In this document: positions 8,333-17,874 of the stretch, piece by piece
Position numbering within the stretch: the first letter of the stretch is position 1
Layout: the number at the start of each line of letters is the position of its first letter
Origin: Candidatus Tisiphia endosymbiont of Sialis lutaria
GTDB lineage: Bacteria; Pseudomonadota; Alphaproteobacteria; Rickettsiales; Rickettsiaceae
Length of the DNA: 64,000 nucleotides
Reading direction: 5' to 3'
Assembly: GCF_964026535.1 (NCBI RefSeq)
Contig: NZ_OZ032153.1
Span: 248,001-312,000 of the forward strand
Notes under the pieces: model-generated
Seen by the model: only the letters and a program-made list of their open reading frames with translations
Told to the model about the DNA's origin: nothing
Databases searched by the model: none
Program-made: the position numbers and the translations under genes

Positions 8333-10111
8333 TTAAATTATCAAACCTTTCGCTTGTGATTTCCATAACTTTTTGTACAGTTTACTGTTTTTTAATAGTT
8401 CCTCATGCGATCCATCTTCGACTATACTACCCGCATCAAAAACTAGAAGTCTATCCATATTCAACAAAGTCGATAATCTATGAGCTATAACTAATACAGT
8501 TTTATTTTGCATTAAGTAAGATAGAGAATCTTGTATTAAGCTCTCAGTCTCACTATCTAAACTGCTTGTTGCTTCATCAAGGATTAATATAGGAGCATTC
8601 TTTAATATTGCCCGGGCGATTACTATTCTCTGTCTCTGACCACCTGATAAATTATTACCCCTTTCACCGCATAAGCTTTGGTACCCTTCCGGCATGGCGG
8701 CAATAACTTGATGTATATGAGCTGCTCTTGCCGCCTCTATTACTTCTTCTAAGCTAGCATCTTTTTTTCCATATCTAATATTATCGATAATTGTCCTATG
8801 AAATAGGATTGGTTCTTGTGGTATTATGCTAATATTATCTCGCAAAGAGTCTTGAGTTACATATCTAATATTTTGCCCATCAATTAAAATTTCTCCTTGG
8901 TCTATATCATGCAACCGTGTAATAAGATTGATAAAAGTTGTTTTTCCTGAGCCAGAAAATCCTACTAATCCAACCTTTTGTTGACTCAAAATTGTAATAG
9001 ATTTATTCTCAAATAAATTATTATTATGGTAATATTTAAAACTAACATTTTTAAATGCTATCTCACCTTTTGCAACCCTTAGAAGATGGGGATTATCAAT
9101 ATCTTTTATAATATGAGGTTTCATCAATGATAAAGTTTGATGAAAAGAGCCAAATTCTTCAAACATATCCCCTATTTCTTGCGTTAAATCCCAAATTTCA
9201 GTAGTAACAGCCATACACAAAGTAAGTATCAAGACACAATCTCCTATAGTTATTTGCATTTGACTACGAAGCTGTGCCAAATAATAAATCATGATAAAAA
9301 TCATTATAGCACAGATTATTCCTAGTACGTTACGTAGCTTCCACATGAAAAACTGCATAATTTGTTCATTGACTATCGCATTATCTATTCTTGCTTCTAG
9401 ATTTTGACGTTCAAATCTATGAGAAGTAAACATCCGTACTGTACTAATATTGGCTATCAAATCCACAATCTTACCGGCAACTATTGATTTACTTCGGGCA
9501 TAATTTACTGAATATTTATTTACTGTACTTGAACAAATAACAGTAATTCCTATAAAAACACAAATAAATATCAGGAATATAGTGAAAAATATTTGATGAA
9601 CCGAGTACATGGCTACTAGAGAGAAGACAATTACAGCTAACTTATATATAATTTTCTCACCAAATAACGATAGAACCATTTCAAAAGATCTAGAAGCTTC
9701 AGTAATACGATTGGTAATATAACCAGCCAGGTTTTCTTGAAAAAATTTATGATTATGATACTGAGTATAATTATACATCTCATCTAGTATCTGTCCTTTG
9801 ATATAGGGTATTGTTTTTAGATAAACATAATCATAAACCCGCCATATAACATTGACACCCATCCACCAAACTGCATATATTATTGCCCAATACATCATAG
9901 AGGAAGGTAGATATTTAGCTTCTTCATCAGAGAAAGACTCTAGCAAATTTATAATCTTTTGGAGCAATACACCATCAATAGTAGGTATCATTCCCAACAT
10001 TATGCATAACAAACCTAAAACGATTAGTTTAATTTTTCTTTTCTTTAAGAAATAGAAAAATAGCCTTATTGACGAGTTTGAAAAATCAATATTTCCTAGC
10101 ACTACACACAC
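8333..10111 (-). CDS. ABC exporter, fused membrane and ATPase domains
   Basis: A 592-residue half-transporter of the MsbA/ABCB type. Six membrane helices lie within about residues 20-310, followed by a nucleotide-binding domain with Walker A GFSGSGKTT (about 383), the Q-loop (IIPQEPILF), signature NLSGGQRQR (about 485), Walker B ILILDEATSSLD (about 507) and a switch His in IAHRLSTL. All ATPase motifs are intact, so a homodimeric pump for lipids, peptides or small molecules is expected; the cargo is unknown. The start used is GTG at 10111 after a GAGG sequence; GTG three codons on is possible. It is convergent with the methyltransferase operon, and a cargo made by that operon is only a speculation. 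Confidence 0.88.
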   Translation of the reverse strand: MCVVLGNIDFSNSSIRLFFYFLKKRKIKLIVLGLLCIMLGMIPTIDGVLLQKIINLLESFSDEEAKYLPSSMMYWAIIYAVWWMGVNVIWRVYDYVYLKTIPYIKGQILDEMYNYTQYHNHKFFQENLAGYITNRITEASRSFEMVLSLFGEKIIYKLAVIVFSLVAMYSVHQIFFTIFLIFICVFIGITVICSSTVNKYSVNYARSKSIVAGKIVDLIANISTVRMFTSHRFERQNLEARIDNAIVNEQIMQFFMWKLRNVLGIICAIMIFIMIYYLAQLRSQMQITIGDCVLILTLCMAVTTEIWDLTQEIGDMFEEFGSFHQTLSLMKPHIIKDIDNPHLLRVAKGEIAFKNVSFKYYHNNNLFENKSITILSQQKVGLVGFSGSGKTTFINLITRLHDIDQGEILIDGQNIRYVTQDSLRDNISIIPQEPILFHRTIIDNIRYGKKDASLEEVIEAARAAHIHQVIAAMPEGYQSLCGERGNNLSGGQRQRIVIARAILKNAPILILDEATSSLDSETESLIQDSLSYLMQNKTVLVIAHRLSTLLNMDRLLVFDAGSIVEDGSHEELLKNSKLYKKLWKSQAKGLII

Positions 10112-10217
10112 CTCATTATAAAAAAACTAATTATACTAAAATTAACCTAATAACAAACCTTGCCACTTTACTACAAAACTGCTATAAAACAGTACAGAAT
10201 ATCTGAAGTTATCTAGA

Positions 10218-10475
10218 ATGAAAGAAAAAAACATACCTATTTTGAATAGCCTAACTAAGAAAGCTACCAATTCATTAGATACTGATAATAATCCTTTTTT
10301 TAATGTTAGATATATTTGTCAATCAACGACTCTAATTACTGAATCTATCCAAAAAGGTTTTGATGTTGCACAGTTATCTAATGGAGACATTACAGTTACG
10401 GAAATTAAAACAGTAAATGTTCACTATAATTGGGATCCTGTTAAACAAAAATTTATTAAAATAAACCAAAATTAG
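10218..10475 (+). CDS. small conserved protein, DUF2671-like (tentative)
   Basis: 85 residues, acidic to neutral, with no signal peptide or membrane segment: MKEKNIPILNSLTKKATNSL, then FFNVRYICQSTTLITESIQK and a C-terminal VNVHYNWDPVKQKFIKI. It resembles, from memory, a small Rickettsia-specific family (DUF2671); this is unchecked. It is divergent from the ABC exporter, with a 106-base gap that could hold both promoters. Function unknown. Repeat E2 follows 51 bases downstream. Confidence 0.65.
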   Translation: MKEKNIPILNSLTKKATNSLDTDNNPFFNVRYICQSTTLITESIQKGFDVAQLSNGDITVTEIKTVNVHYNWDPVKQKFIKINQN

Positions 10476-10526
10476 AATTATATACTAAATATACTTAGTG
10501 TATGTATAATATAGTGTATACTATAA

Positions 10527-10672
10527 TAGACCTATTGCATAACCTAATCTAATTGGTAATTTTGTTGTCAAAACTCGTCTCCGTTCCTCACGTACATCTT
10601 AGTACACTGCGGTACTCGACTTCGTTTTTCCTAAAAATTCCTCAATTATCTTTAGGTTATGCAAGAGGTCTA
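10527..10672. repeat. palindromic repeat E (copy E2)
   Basis: About 146 bp with the same arms (tagacc..ttgcataacctaa / ttaggttatgcaagaggtcta) and nearly the same middle as E1 at 3668-3811. It ends one base before an ATG (10673) in frame with the PCu(A)C gene, 36 bases upstream of that gene's likely start, so it may carry or have replaced its promoter region. Confidence 0.85.
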
Positions 10673-10708
10673 ATGAATGACTCGAGTAACTTAATTTATG
10701 AGGATAAT

Positions 10709-11200
10709 ATGATACTGAAGAATATAATAGCCATCATTGCTGCCATCCTATGTTTTAGCCTGTCAGTATGCTTTGCCGCCGCTCCAAACAACAGTAATCC
10801 GGATAATACGGCGATATTAGCTACTTCCATTGACACACGAAACGCTTGGGCAAGACCTTCCATATCAACTACTATTGGTAAACGTAATAATTCTGCAATA
10901 TATCTTGAAATAGTTAATAATTCTGATACAAATTATAATTTAGTAAATGTTTCTTCCGAGGTCGCTAACAAGGTTGAATTACATAAAAGTTTTGTTGACG
11001 AAAAAGGTGTTAGCAAAATGGTACAACTAGATAAGCTAGTCATTCCAGCGAAAACTAGTGCTATTTTACAGCCAGGCGGTATGCATATTATGCTTTTGGA
11101 TTTAAAAACTACACTAAAAGTTGGTGATAAATTTGATTTACTTTTATATTTCGATAACAACATTAAGAAAGTTGTACAAGTAGAAGTAAAGACCCAATAA
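10709..11200 (+). CDS. periplasmic copper chaperone, PCu(A)C family
   Basis: 163 residues. A signal peptide is visible (KNIIAIIAAILCFSLSVCFA, cleavage after the Ala run), then the PCu(A)C fold: DTRNAWARPS, AIYLEIVN, VELHKSF, SKMVQL and the diagnostic LQPGGMHIMLLDL. The Met and His ligands of the H(M)x10Mx21HxM pattern are present. The family delivers Cu(I) to the CuA site of cytochrome c oxidase in the periplasm. ATG 10709 is chosen for its GAGGA ribosome-binding site and the signal peptide. The frame is open upstream through repeat E2 (from 10553), but that part is repeat-derived. Confidence 0.87.
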   Translation: MILKNIIAIIAAILCFSLSVCFAAAPNNSNPDNTAILATSIDTRNAWARPSISTTIGKRNNSAIYLEIVNNSDTNYNLVNVSSEVANKVELHKSFVDEKGVSKMVQLDKLVIPAKTSAILQPGGMHIMLLDLKTTLKVGDKFDLLLYFDNNIKKVVQVEVKTQ

Positions 11201-11233
11201 ATAATTATTTTGCATTAGCCACTACTTTAAAAG

Positions 11234-12145
11234 TTATTTAAACAATTTTTGAAGTAGTGATAAGTCATTATAGTCAACTCTAAGGAAATACAGCCCACAT
11301 GCCGGAGCCTTTGCTCCGGCTATTTCTCTTTTCTTTGCATCTAAAACTCTTTGGATATCATCTTCCTGCCATATATTTCGTCCAACTAATACTAAACTAC
11401 CAACAATATTTCGAACCATATTATGTAAAAAAGATCGAGCAGAAAAATATATTTTTATTTCTTCATTTTTTTGGGTAATAATTAATTGGGATAAGGTTTT
11501 TATAGGTGACTTTGCTTGGCAAAATTTGCCTCTAAATGAGCTAAAATCATGATGTCCTATGAGGTAGGAAGCCCCGCGTCTCATTGCTTCAACGTCAAGA
11601 GGTTGTTTTATCCACCAAGCACGATTTAAATCTATTATAACTTGGCTAGGTCTATTGATAATTCTATAGACATAATGACGTTCTAAAGCAGAAAATCTTG
11701 CATGAAAATCTTTGTCTACTAGAACACAATCAACTACCGCTATATTATAATCTCTCACAAAATAGTTGATAGCCTGCATAACTTTATAAGGACACATATA
11801 TTTCACTAAATCGAAATGTGCTACTTGCCCTAAAGCATGAACCCCTGCATCAGTCCTGCCAGCTCCATGAACCGCTACTATTTCACCAGTAAATTTATGG
11901 ATACCATCTTCCAGTGTTTGTTGAATAGATAAAGCACCTTTCTGCTTCTGCCAGCCAACAAAAGCAGTTCCTAAATATTCAATAGTAATTTTATATCGAT
12001 AAAAATCTAAATTCTTATCGATCTGCAAAATTGATGAATTATCATGATCTTTAATATCATTATCATGCATACTCAAATGATTGCCTCTTTTTGGTTCATA
12101 ATCTACATAAGAATATGTTATAATGGGTCTTCTTCTTTTTTGCAA
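11234..12145 (-). CDS. truA: tRNA pseudouridine(38-40) synthase TruA
   Basis: Converts uridines 38-40 of tRNA anticodon stems to pseudouridine. The catalytic Asp lies in [18 protein letters not shown], preceded by the N-terminal [14 protein letters not shown] and followed by [17 protein letters not shown] and [12 protein letters not shown], all TruA landmarks. The open frame is 303 residues, about 40-50 longer than usual at the N-terminus. The conserved part begins at [13 protein letters not shown], so translation probably starts at an internal codon such as the ATG at 12070. It is divergent from the glycosylase gene, only 8 bases from the longest start. Confidence 0.95.
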   Translation of the reverse strand: MQKRRRPIITYSYVDYEPKRGNHLSMHDNDIKDHDNSSILQIDKNLDFYRYKITIEYLGTAFVGWQKQKGALSIQQTLEDGIHKFTGEIVAVHGAGRTDAGVHALGQVAHFDLVKYMCPYKVMQAINYFVRDYNIAVVDCVLVDKDFHARFSALERHYVYRIINRPSQVIIDLNRAWWIKQPLDVEAMRRGASYLIGHHDFSSFRGKFCQAKSPIKTLSQLIITQKNEEIKIYFSARSFLHNMVRNIVGSLVLVGRNIWQEDDIQRVLDAKKREIAGAKAPACGLYFLRVDYNDLSLLQKLFK

Positions 12146-12153
12146 AGGCTAAG

Positions 12154-12663
12154 ATGTCTACAATAGTTCCAAAATCATTCTATGAAAGAGATACGCTTAT
12201 TGTATCACAGGAACTACTGGGCAAGGTTCTGTGTTTTGGTAATATAGAGGCACGAATTATTGAGACAGAAGCTTATGTTGGAGAAGATGATCCTGCTTGC
12301 CATGCAGCCAGGGGGATAACACCTCGTACAAAGCTTATGTATGGTTCTGCAGGTAATGCCTATGTATATTTAATTTATGGTATGTATTATTGTTTAAATA
12401 TAGTGACAGAAAAACCAGGGTTTCCAGCTGCTGTATTAATTAGAGGAGTATATCAATACAAACCTTCAGCAGTTTTACTTGATGGGCCTGGTAAATTATG
12501 TCGTACCCTTGGAATTAATAAAACCCAAAATGGCCAAGATATGACTAGCAATCAATCCTTTTGTGTTATTGACGTAGGTGATACTCCTCAATTTATTATT
12601 ACCCCTAGAATTGGCATTAGCAAAGGTACCGACAAACTTTGGCGTTATTTAGTACGTAAGTGA
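12154..12663 (+). CDS. DNA-3-methyladenine glycosylase (AAG/MPG family)
   Basis: 169 residues of the alkyladenine DNA glycosylase family, which removes alkylated and deaminated purines in base-excision repair. Seen are [20 protein letters not shown] (catalytic Glu of the ETEAY motif), [32 protein letters not shown] (DNA-intercalating Tyr region) and [14 protein letters not shown]. It is a little shorter than typical members (about 180-200) but has both ends of the fold. Start ATG 12154; head-to-head with truA. Confidence 0.92.
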   Translation: MSTIVPKSFYERDTLIVSQELLGKVLCFGNIEARIIETEAYVGEDDPACHAARGITPRTKLMYGSAGNAYVYLIYGMYYCLNIVTEKPGFPAAVLIRGVYQYKPSAVLLDGPGKLCRTLGINKTQNGQDMTSNQSFCVIDVGDTPQFIITPRIGISKGTDKLWRYLVRK

Positions 12664-13224
12664 TCACATACATTGGCTCTGTCCAAAAAACTGCGTAAAT
12701 TTCCAAAATTAGGTCTATTGCTAAAATACCACACGAAATTAAGGGGTATTAACCATCAAAACCATATCTAATGCCAGTGAATTATTGAACATTGTTTTTA
12801 TTAAGAACAATAAATATATTTTAATAAAAAATTAGTTGACTATTCAATGCAGGTTATATTTAATTCTTTAGATGAGTGAATGACAGAATATGGGTAAAAA
12901 TTTCATTGCGAGAAGGCGTAAGCCAACGAAGCAATCCTGTTTTGTCCCCCTTGTGTAAAATGTCATACCTGCGTAGGCAGGTATCTAGATTCCGCACCGA
13001 AGCGGAAATGACAGATTATAGCTAAAGATGTCACCCCTGCGTAAGCAGGGGTCTAAGATTCCCGCCTACTCGGGAATGACAAATTAGATGCTGGAATGAC
13101 AGAATAAAAATTATTTTTCTTATATCACTTAGTGCAGCGATAAAATACTATATACTAAACATATTAACACAAAATATTGAAAAAATATGAGACATCAGAA
13201 GTCAACAACAAAGCCAGGTCAACT
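12664..13224. other. intergenic region with D and B repeats, upstream of proP copy 1
   Basis: No gene is supported. It holds a partial B element (about 12900-12942), two family-D palindromes (12958-13012 and 13027-13082; tgtcatacctgcgtaggca type, ending ggaatgaca) and a leader segment from about 13108 to 13224 that is closely repeated upstream of the third proP copy (about 19005-19131). A segment at about 12818-12865 is also repeated at about 18682-18730. So the upstream region was duplicated with the genes. Confidence 0.7.
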
Positions 13225-14604
13225 ATGAGTAAAGTTGTTCAAGAAAATACCAGGATTATCCCTAATCGGCAAACTAGCATTACCAAAGAACAAAAAAAAG
13301 CTTTAGGATTACTATCAATTGGCACATTTCTTGAATATTTTGACTTAATGCTATATGTCCATATGGCAGCGTTTCTTAATGAGTTATTTTTTGAACCGAC
13401 TGATCCTAAAACAACCTCGTTAATGATGGCATTTGCTTTTTGTTCTTCCTTTGTTTTTCGACCTGTGGGGGCAGTAATATTTGGCTGGTTGGGCGATAAT
13501 ATCGGGCGTAAATTTACGGTGATCATCACAACTTTTATAATGGCTGTATCATGTCTTGTCATGGCTAATCTGCCTACTTATGCTCAGATAGGGGTTACCG
13601 CTACCTGGATAGTAACCATTTGCCGTGCTGTGCAAGGTATCTCTTCTATGGGAGAGGTGGTAGGGGCAGATCTTTATTTAACCGAAACACTTAAGCCGCC
13701 AGCCCAATATGCAAGTGTGGTATTGATAGGAGCTTTTGGGGAGTTAGGAGAGCTAGGGGCTTTAGGAATTGCTTCGCTTGTAACTATGCATGGATTTAAT
13801 TGGCGTATAGCATTTTGGATTGGGGCGGTAATTGCATTGGTTGGATATGTTGCTAGAACAACCTTGCGAGAAACCCCAGAATTTGCTGATGCCAAACGTC
13901 GAATTAAAAAAATTTTTAAAAAAACTAATACCGATACAGCTTGCTTAAAAGATAATCCGATGTGGCAAGAAAAAGTTGATAAAAAAACTATTCTAGCTTT
14001 CTTTTTATTGCAATGTGCTGGATCAGTATGTTTTTATTTTATTTATGTACATTGTGCTAGTATTTTAAAAACTAACTTTGGTTATACATTATCCGAAGTT
14101 ATTCAGCATAATTTTATGGTCTGTCTAATGGAACTCTCAATTACATTAATATTATGTTATTTAAGTTTAAAAATATATCCATTAGTAACCATGAAAATTA
14201 TACTGATCATATCTGCTATTTTTATCATATTTTGTCCGTATTTATTGAACAATATTAATTCTCCTTATCAGTTATTTTTTATTCAATTCTTCATGCTTTT
14301 ATGGGCGAAATGCTTAAGCCCTGCTCTTCCCATTTGTTATAAAGAATTTCCAGTATTTAAACGCTTTACCTGTGTTAGCATGACATTTGCTCTATCTCGT
14401 GCTCTGATGTATGCAATCACTGCTTTTGCTTTTGTCTACCTTACTGACCATTTTGGCAATTGGGGATTATGGTTTATTGTAATTCCTGCAATTATATTTT
14501 TCGCATACGGATTATTTTATTTTGATAGATTGGCAAAAAAGTATGGTGATTTACCTATTGCTTTTAGAAACACGGCTACTTATTCCGAAGAAAACAATTA
14601 TTAG
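13225..14604 (+). CDS. ProP-like MFS transporter (metabolite:H+ symporter type), copy 1
   Basis: 459 residues from ATG 13225. The frame opens at TTG 13177, but the paralogue starts at the equivalent MSKVVQEN, so the internal ATG is preferred. Twelve hydrophobic segments are evident. The MHS-family signature in loop 2-3 is FGWLGDNIGRK, and CRAVQGISSMGEVVGADLYL is typical of ProP/KgtP helix 4. Rickettsiales carry several such genes annotated as proline/betaine transporters; in obligate intracellular bacteria they may import other host metabolites. It is followed 8 bases later by a second copy, which indicates tandem duplication. Confidence 0.88.
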   Translation: MSKVVQENTRIIPNRQTSITKEQKKALGLLSIGTFLEYFDLMLYVHMAAFLNELFFEPTDPKTTSLMMAFAFCSSFVFRPVGAVIFGWLGDNIGRKFTVIITTFIMAVSCLVMANLPTYAQIGVTATWIVTICRAVQGISSMGEVVGADLYLTETLKPPAQYASVVLIGAFGELGELGALGIASLVTMHGFNWRIAFWIGAVIALVGYVARTTLRETPEFADAKRRIKKIFKKTNTDTACLKDNPMWQEKVDKKTILAFFLLQCAGSVCFYFIYVHCASILKTNFGYTLSEVIQHNFMVCLMELSITLILCYLSLKIYPLVTMKIILIISAIFIIFCPYLLNNINSPYQLFFIQFFMLLWAKCLSPALPICYKEFPVFKRFTCVSMTFALSRALMYAITAFAFVYLTDHFGNWGLWFIVIPAIIFFAYGLFYFDRLAKKYGDLPIAFRNTATYSEENNY

Positions 14605-14612
14605 AGTTAGTT

Positions 14613-15944
14613 ATGAGTAAAGTTGTTCAAGAAAATGCCAGAATTATCCCTGATCGCCAGACTACCCTTACTAAAGAACAAAAAGAAGCTGTTGGGTTAC
14701 TTTCAATTGGTACATTCCTCGAATATTTTGACTTAATGCTATATGTCCATATGGCAGTTTTTCTCAATAACCTATTTTTCCCTAAAAATGACCCAGAATC
14801 TGCCTCTTTTTTTGTTGCAATTGCATATAGTATCACTTTTGTTTTTAGACCATTCGGAGCATTATTGTTTGGTTGGATAGGAGATAATATTGGTCGAAAA
14901 GTAACTATCACTATTACAACCTTTATGATGGCAACCTCGTGTTTTATTATGGCTACCTTACCGACTTATGAACAAATTGGTATTACGGCTTCATGGATTA
15001 TTTGTATATGCCGTGCAATACAAGGTATATCTTCCTTAGGTGAAAGGGTAGGAGCAGAACTATATTTAATGGAAATAACCAAACCACCAATACAATATCC
15101 TGTGGTAATGGTAATTGCGGTTTGTGCTTCCTTAGGGTCAATGGTTGCATTAGGCTTAGGGTTCTTAATTACCAATTATGGATTTAATTGGCGTTATCTT
15201 TTTGCCTTTGGAATAATAATTGCCACTATAGGTACAGTTGCTAGAACTAAGTTAAGAGAAACCCCAGAATTTGCTAATGCAAAATTACGATTAAAAGCAT
15301 TTTTTGATCAGCACTATATTGATGAAAAAATATTAAAAGGTGATATAATTTTAGAAGAGAAAGTGCAAAAAAAAACGGTATTATTTTATTTTTTAATTCA
15401 ATGTGCTGGTCCAGTGCCAACATATTTTGTGTATTTTTATTGTGGTAATATACTCAAGAATTCTTTTTTTTATAGTGTTGAAGATGTTCTTTATCATAAC
15501 TTTTTTATTTCGATAATACAACTATTCACCATGTTGTTATTATCGTATCTAAGTTATAGGATATCTCCTTTAAAAATTATTAAAGTCAGGTGGGTAATTT
15601 TCTTTACTTTTATAATATTTTGCCCTTATTTTCTTGATAAAGTCAGCACCCCTATACATTTATTGATAATACAAATATTGATTATATTATTTGCACCTGA
15701 CTCATCTCCAGCTAGTGCAATTTTTTATAAATATTTTCCTGTTTTTAAACGATTTACGTGTAGTAGTGTTGTATACGCCTTGGCACATGCCACAATCTCT
15801 ATTGTTACCTCTTTTGGTTTCATATATTGTACAAAGTATATGGGGCAACTAGGAATATTATGTATTATGTTACCTATAGTAATAAGCTATGGATTTGGGG
15901 TATTTTACTTTGCAAGGTTAGAGAACCGTAACTGTGAATCATAG
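14613..15944 (+). CDS. ProP-like MFS transporter, copy 2
   Basis: 443 residues, clearly paralogous to the preceding gene along its whole length (MSKVVQENARIIPDRQTTLT; LSIGTFLEYFDLMLYVHMA; FGWIGDNIGRK; CRAIQGISSLGERVGAELYL). Twelve predicted membrane segments. Divergence is much higher in the C-terminal half, so the copies may now have different substrates. The 8-base gap implies co-transcription. Its 3' end overlaps, tail to tail, about 40 bases of the broken SpoT-like gene on the other strand. Confidence 0.88.
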   Translation: MSKVVQENARIIPDRQTTLTKEQKEAVGLLSIGTFLEYFDLMLYVHMAVFLNNLFFPKNDPESASFFVAIAYSITFVFRPFGALLFGWIGDNIGRKVTITITTFMMATSCFIMATLPTYEQIGITASWIICICRAIQGISSLGERVGAELYLMEITKPPIQYPVVMVIAVCASLGSMVALGLGFLITNYGFNWRYLFAFGIIIATIGTVARTKLRETPEFANAKLRLKAFFDQHYIDEKILKGDIILEEKVQKKTVLFYFLIQCAGPVPTYFVYFYCGNILKNSFFYSVEDVLYHNFFISIIQLFTMLLLSYLSYRISPLKIIKVRWVIFFTFIIFCPYFLDKVSTPIHLLIIQILIILFAPDSSPASAIFYKYFPVFKRFTCSSVVYALAHATISIVTSFGFIYCTKYMGQLGILCIMLPIVISYGFGVFYFARLENRNCES

Positions 15945-16376
15945 TTATTAGTTTTATAATAACTATGTATTACTTCAGAACATAATTTTGCAAAATTTTG
16001 TTCAATTTTTGGTGTATTGAAGTACATGCTAAGGCTCATAAACCTACTAAGAGTCTCTACTATGATTTTTCTTACTTTTTCAGGAGATTTAGCTCTTATA
16101 GTTTGCATATTATGCAGTCTATCAAATAGCTTAATCAATAATACATCATATTTCTTTTGTTGAAATAATATATTCAATATTTCTGCAGCACTAATCTTCC
16201 CATAGGATTTAACTCTAGTCAAATCTTCCACTTGCCTAGCGATTTGCTTGCTAAAGATCACAGCAATCATCTCTTCGGTAAAAGTTGTATCTTCAATAGT
16301 ATAATGGTCTCCATATTTTGGACACAAAAATAGAAGAAATGAGATAGAATTCTTTAGCAAAAAAGGAGAGCTAGAG

Positions 16377-16676
16377 ATGAAAAAACAAGTAAGGCAATAT
16401 AGTGCTGAGGAGAAATCAAAAATTGTCATAGAGACAATCAAGGGCGAGCTAACAATAGCCCAAATAACTAGTAAGTATGGTGTTCATGCAACGCAGATAA
16501 GTAATTGGAAAAAACAGGGGCTTGAATTATTAGTACAAGGCTTTAAGAGTAAAACACAGAGTGCTGATCCAAATCAGCAGGAGTTAATCAAGAATCTATA
16601 TGAACAAATTGGACAGTTAAGTGTAGAGCGTGACTGGCTCAAAAAAAAATCTGCATTGTTTGGACTTAAAGGTTAG
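16377..16676 (+). CDS. IS3 transposase OrfA (helix-turn-helix), copy 1
   Basis: 99 residues. The N-terminal HTH_Tnp_1 domain (YSAEEKSKIVIETIKGELTI, YGVHATQISNWKKQGLELLV) binds the IS ends; the C-terminal leucine-zipper-like tail is EQIGQLSVERDWLKKK. An AGGAGAG ribosome-binding site precedes the ATG. The 3' end has nine A residues (16641-16649), a likely slippery site for the programmed -1 frameshift that makes the OrfAB transposase. Confidence 0.93.
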   Translation: MKKQVRQYSAEEKSKIVIETIKGELTIAQITSKYGVHATQISNWKKQGLELLVQGFKSKTQSADPNQQELIKNLYEQIGQLSVERDWLKKKSALFGLKG

Positions 16677-17502
16677 GTGTAATATGATAGAGCCTAATCA
16701 TAATAAATTAACAATTATACAACAGTGTAAGTTGTTGGGTATTAGTAGGTCAACCTACTACTATCAACCTACTGCTATTAGTGAACAAGAACTTAAGATC
16801 ATGGCAATAATTGATGAGACCTATACTATGCATCCATATTATGGTATGCGACGGATGGCTAAATATTTACAAGCCCAAGGTTTTTCGGTAGGTCGTAAAG
16901 CTGTTAGACGTTACTACCAAATAATGGGTCTTGAAGCTGTTTATCCTAAAATGAATTTGAGTAAAAGAAATCAGGCACATAAAATATATCCTTATTTATT
17001 AAAAGATTTAGAGGGAACATACTCAAATCAAGTATGGTGTTCAGATATCACTTACATAAGGTTGCAACAAGGATTTGTTTATTTGGTAGCCATTATGGAT
17101 TGGCACAGTCGTTATATACTTAGCTGGCGGGTATCTATTAGTTTAGAAAGTACTTTTTGTGTAGAGGCTCTTGAGGAAGCTATAGAACAATATGGTATAC
17201 CAAAGATTTTTAACACAGACCAAGGAGTGCAATTTACGTCTGAGCAATTTATCTGTATTTTAAAAAAATATAATATTCAAATAAGTATGGATGGCAAAGG
17301 TAGAGCTTTGGACAACGTGTTTATTGAGCGATTTTGGCGTTCGTTGAAACAGGAAAAAATTTATCGAATAATTTTAACAATTGTAAAGGAGGCAAAAGCA
17401 GCTATTAAGGAATATATCGATTTTTATAACCACGAAAGAATGCACCAAGCATTGGGGTATAGGACTCCTAGCTTGATGTACTATAAACAAAAAGTTGCAT
17501 AA
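16630..17502 (+). CDS. IS3 transposase OrfB (DDE catalytic domain), copy 1
   Basis: 290 residues in the -1 frame relative to OrfA. It contains the HTH_21-type region (YYGMRRMAKYLQAQGFSVGR) and an rve integrase core with catalytic Asp in WCSDITYI, Asp in FNTDQGVQFTS and Glu in VFIERFWRSLKQE, spaced as in IS3 (DDE with a final K). Translation is normally as an OrfAB fusion through the A9 slippery run. All catalytic residues are intact, so the element could be active. Confidence 0.93.
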   Translation: MTGSKKNLHCLDLKVRCNMIEPNHNKLTIIQQCKLLGISRSTYYYQPTAISEQELKIMAIIDETYTMHPYYGMRRMAKYLQAQGFSVGRKAVRRYYQIMGLEAVYPKMNLSKRNQAHKIYPYLLKDLEGTYSNQVWCSDITYIRLQQGFVYLVAIMDWHSRYILSWRVSISLESTFCVEALEEAIEQYGIPKIFNTDQGVQFTSEQFICILKKYNIQISMDGKGRALDNVFIERFWRSLKQEKIYRIILTIVKEAKAAIKEYIDFYNHERMHQALGYRTPSLMYYKQKVA

Positions 17503-17874
17503 TAGTGACAATAATAATTTCATGGGAATTATATCTCTAAATTGCTAAATTTTTGTCTAGACAAAGGAGACCACCATAATAGTATCATGTAGTAAACTGG
17601 TAATGATCATATCAGTTCTGTAATATTTTGGTATTTCTAATGCAGTATATTCAGCAACCATATACGCCACCTCTATCGGGTGAGAATAATAAGGATCACC
17701 GGATTGTCGCATTTGGCTACCATGATATTTCTTGGCGTAATAGATACCTTTTGTAATCTCATTAATATTTACAGGTATAGTTACTTGCTGGTTTAGCTCA
17801 GATAATTTACTTAGTAACCTATCAGCATATTTACAATTTTCATATTTTACTTGCCAATCACTAATATCTTCCAT

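Larger units (their letters stand above)
16305..17576 (+). mobile_element. IS3-family insertion sequence, copy 1 (complete)
   Basis: About 1272 bp, bounded by tggtctcc at the left and ggagaccacca at the right as imperfect inverted ends. It contains overlapping orfA and orfB in the IS3 arrangement. Two further copies (37059-38330; 42007-43236, inverted and missing 42 bp at one end) appear identical over the coding part, which means recent transposition. This is the only copy whose two flanks match each other. Confidence 0.93.
15905..17874 (-). pseudogene. SpoT-like HD gene split by an IS3 element inside its HD motif
   Basis: The 5' part (17874 down to about 17580) encodes MEDISDWQVKYENCKYADRL, YYAKKYHGSQMRQSGDPYYS, SHPIEVAYM and ends at SLLHDTI. 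The 3' part (about 16300 down to 15905) resumes with EDTTFTEEMIAVIFSKQIAR and continues through FDRLHNMQTIRAKSPEKVRK. Joined, they give a paralogue of the intact SpoT-like protein at 3812-4435. The IS lies within the metal-binding HDTIEDT motif, so hydrolase activity must be lost. AATAGTAT flanks the element on both sides, as expected of a target duplication (true length uncertain). Confidence 0.9.

Noticed and set aside
8333-10111. Treating the ABC exporter as part of the methyltransferase operon
   Set aside because: It is on the opposite strand and convergent, separated by a palindromic element; only proximity links them.
10553-10672. Upstream extension of the PCu(A)C frame
   Set aside because: It lies entirely in palindromic repeat E2; a signal peptide and ribosome-binding site support the start at 10709.
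16305-16441. N-terminal part of the minus-strand ORF 15905-16441 (MIVSMTIFDFSSALY...)
   Set aside because: These codons are antisense to IS3 orfA; the SpoT-like sequence begins only after the IS end, near 16300.
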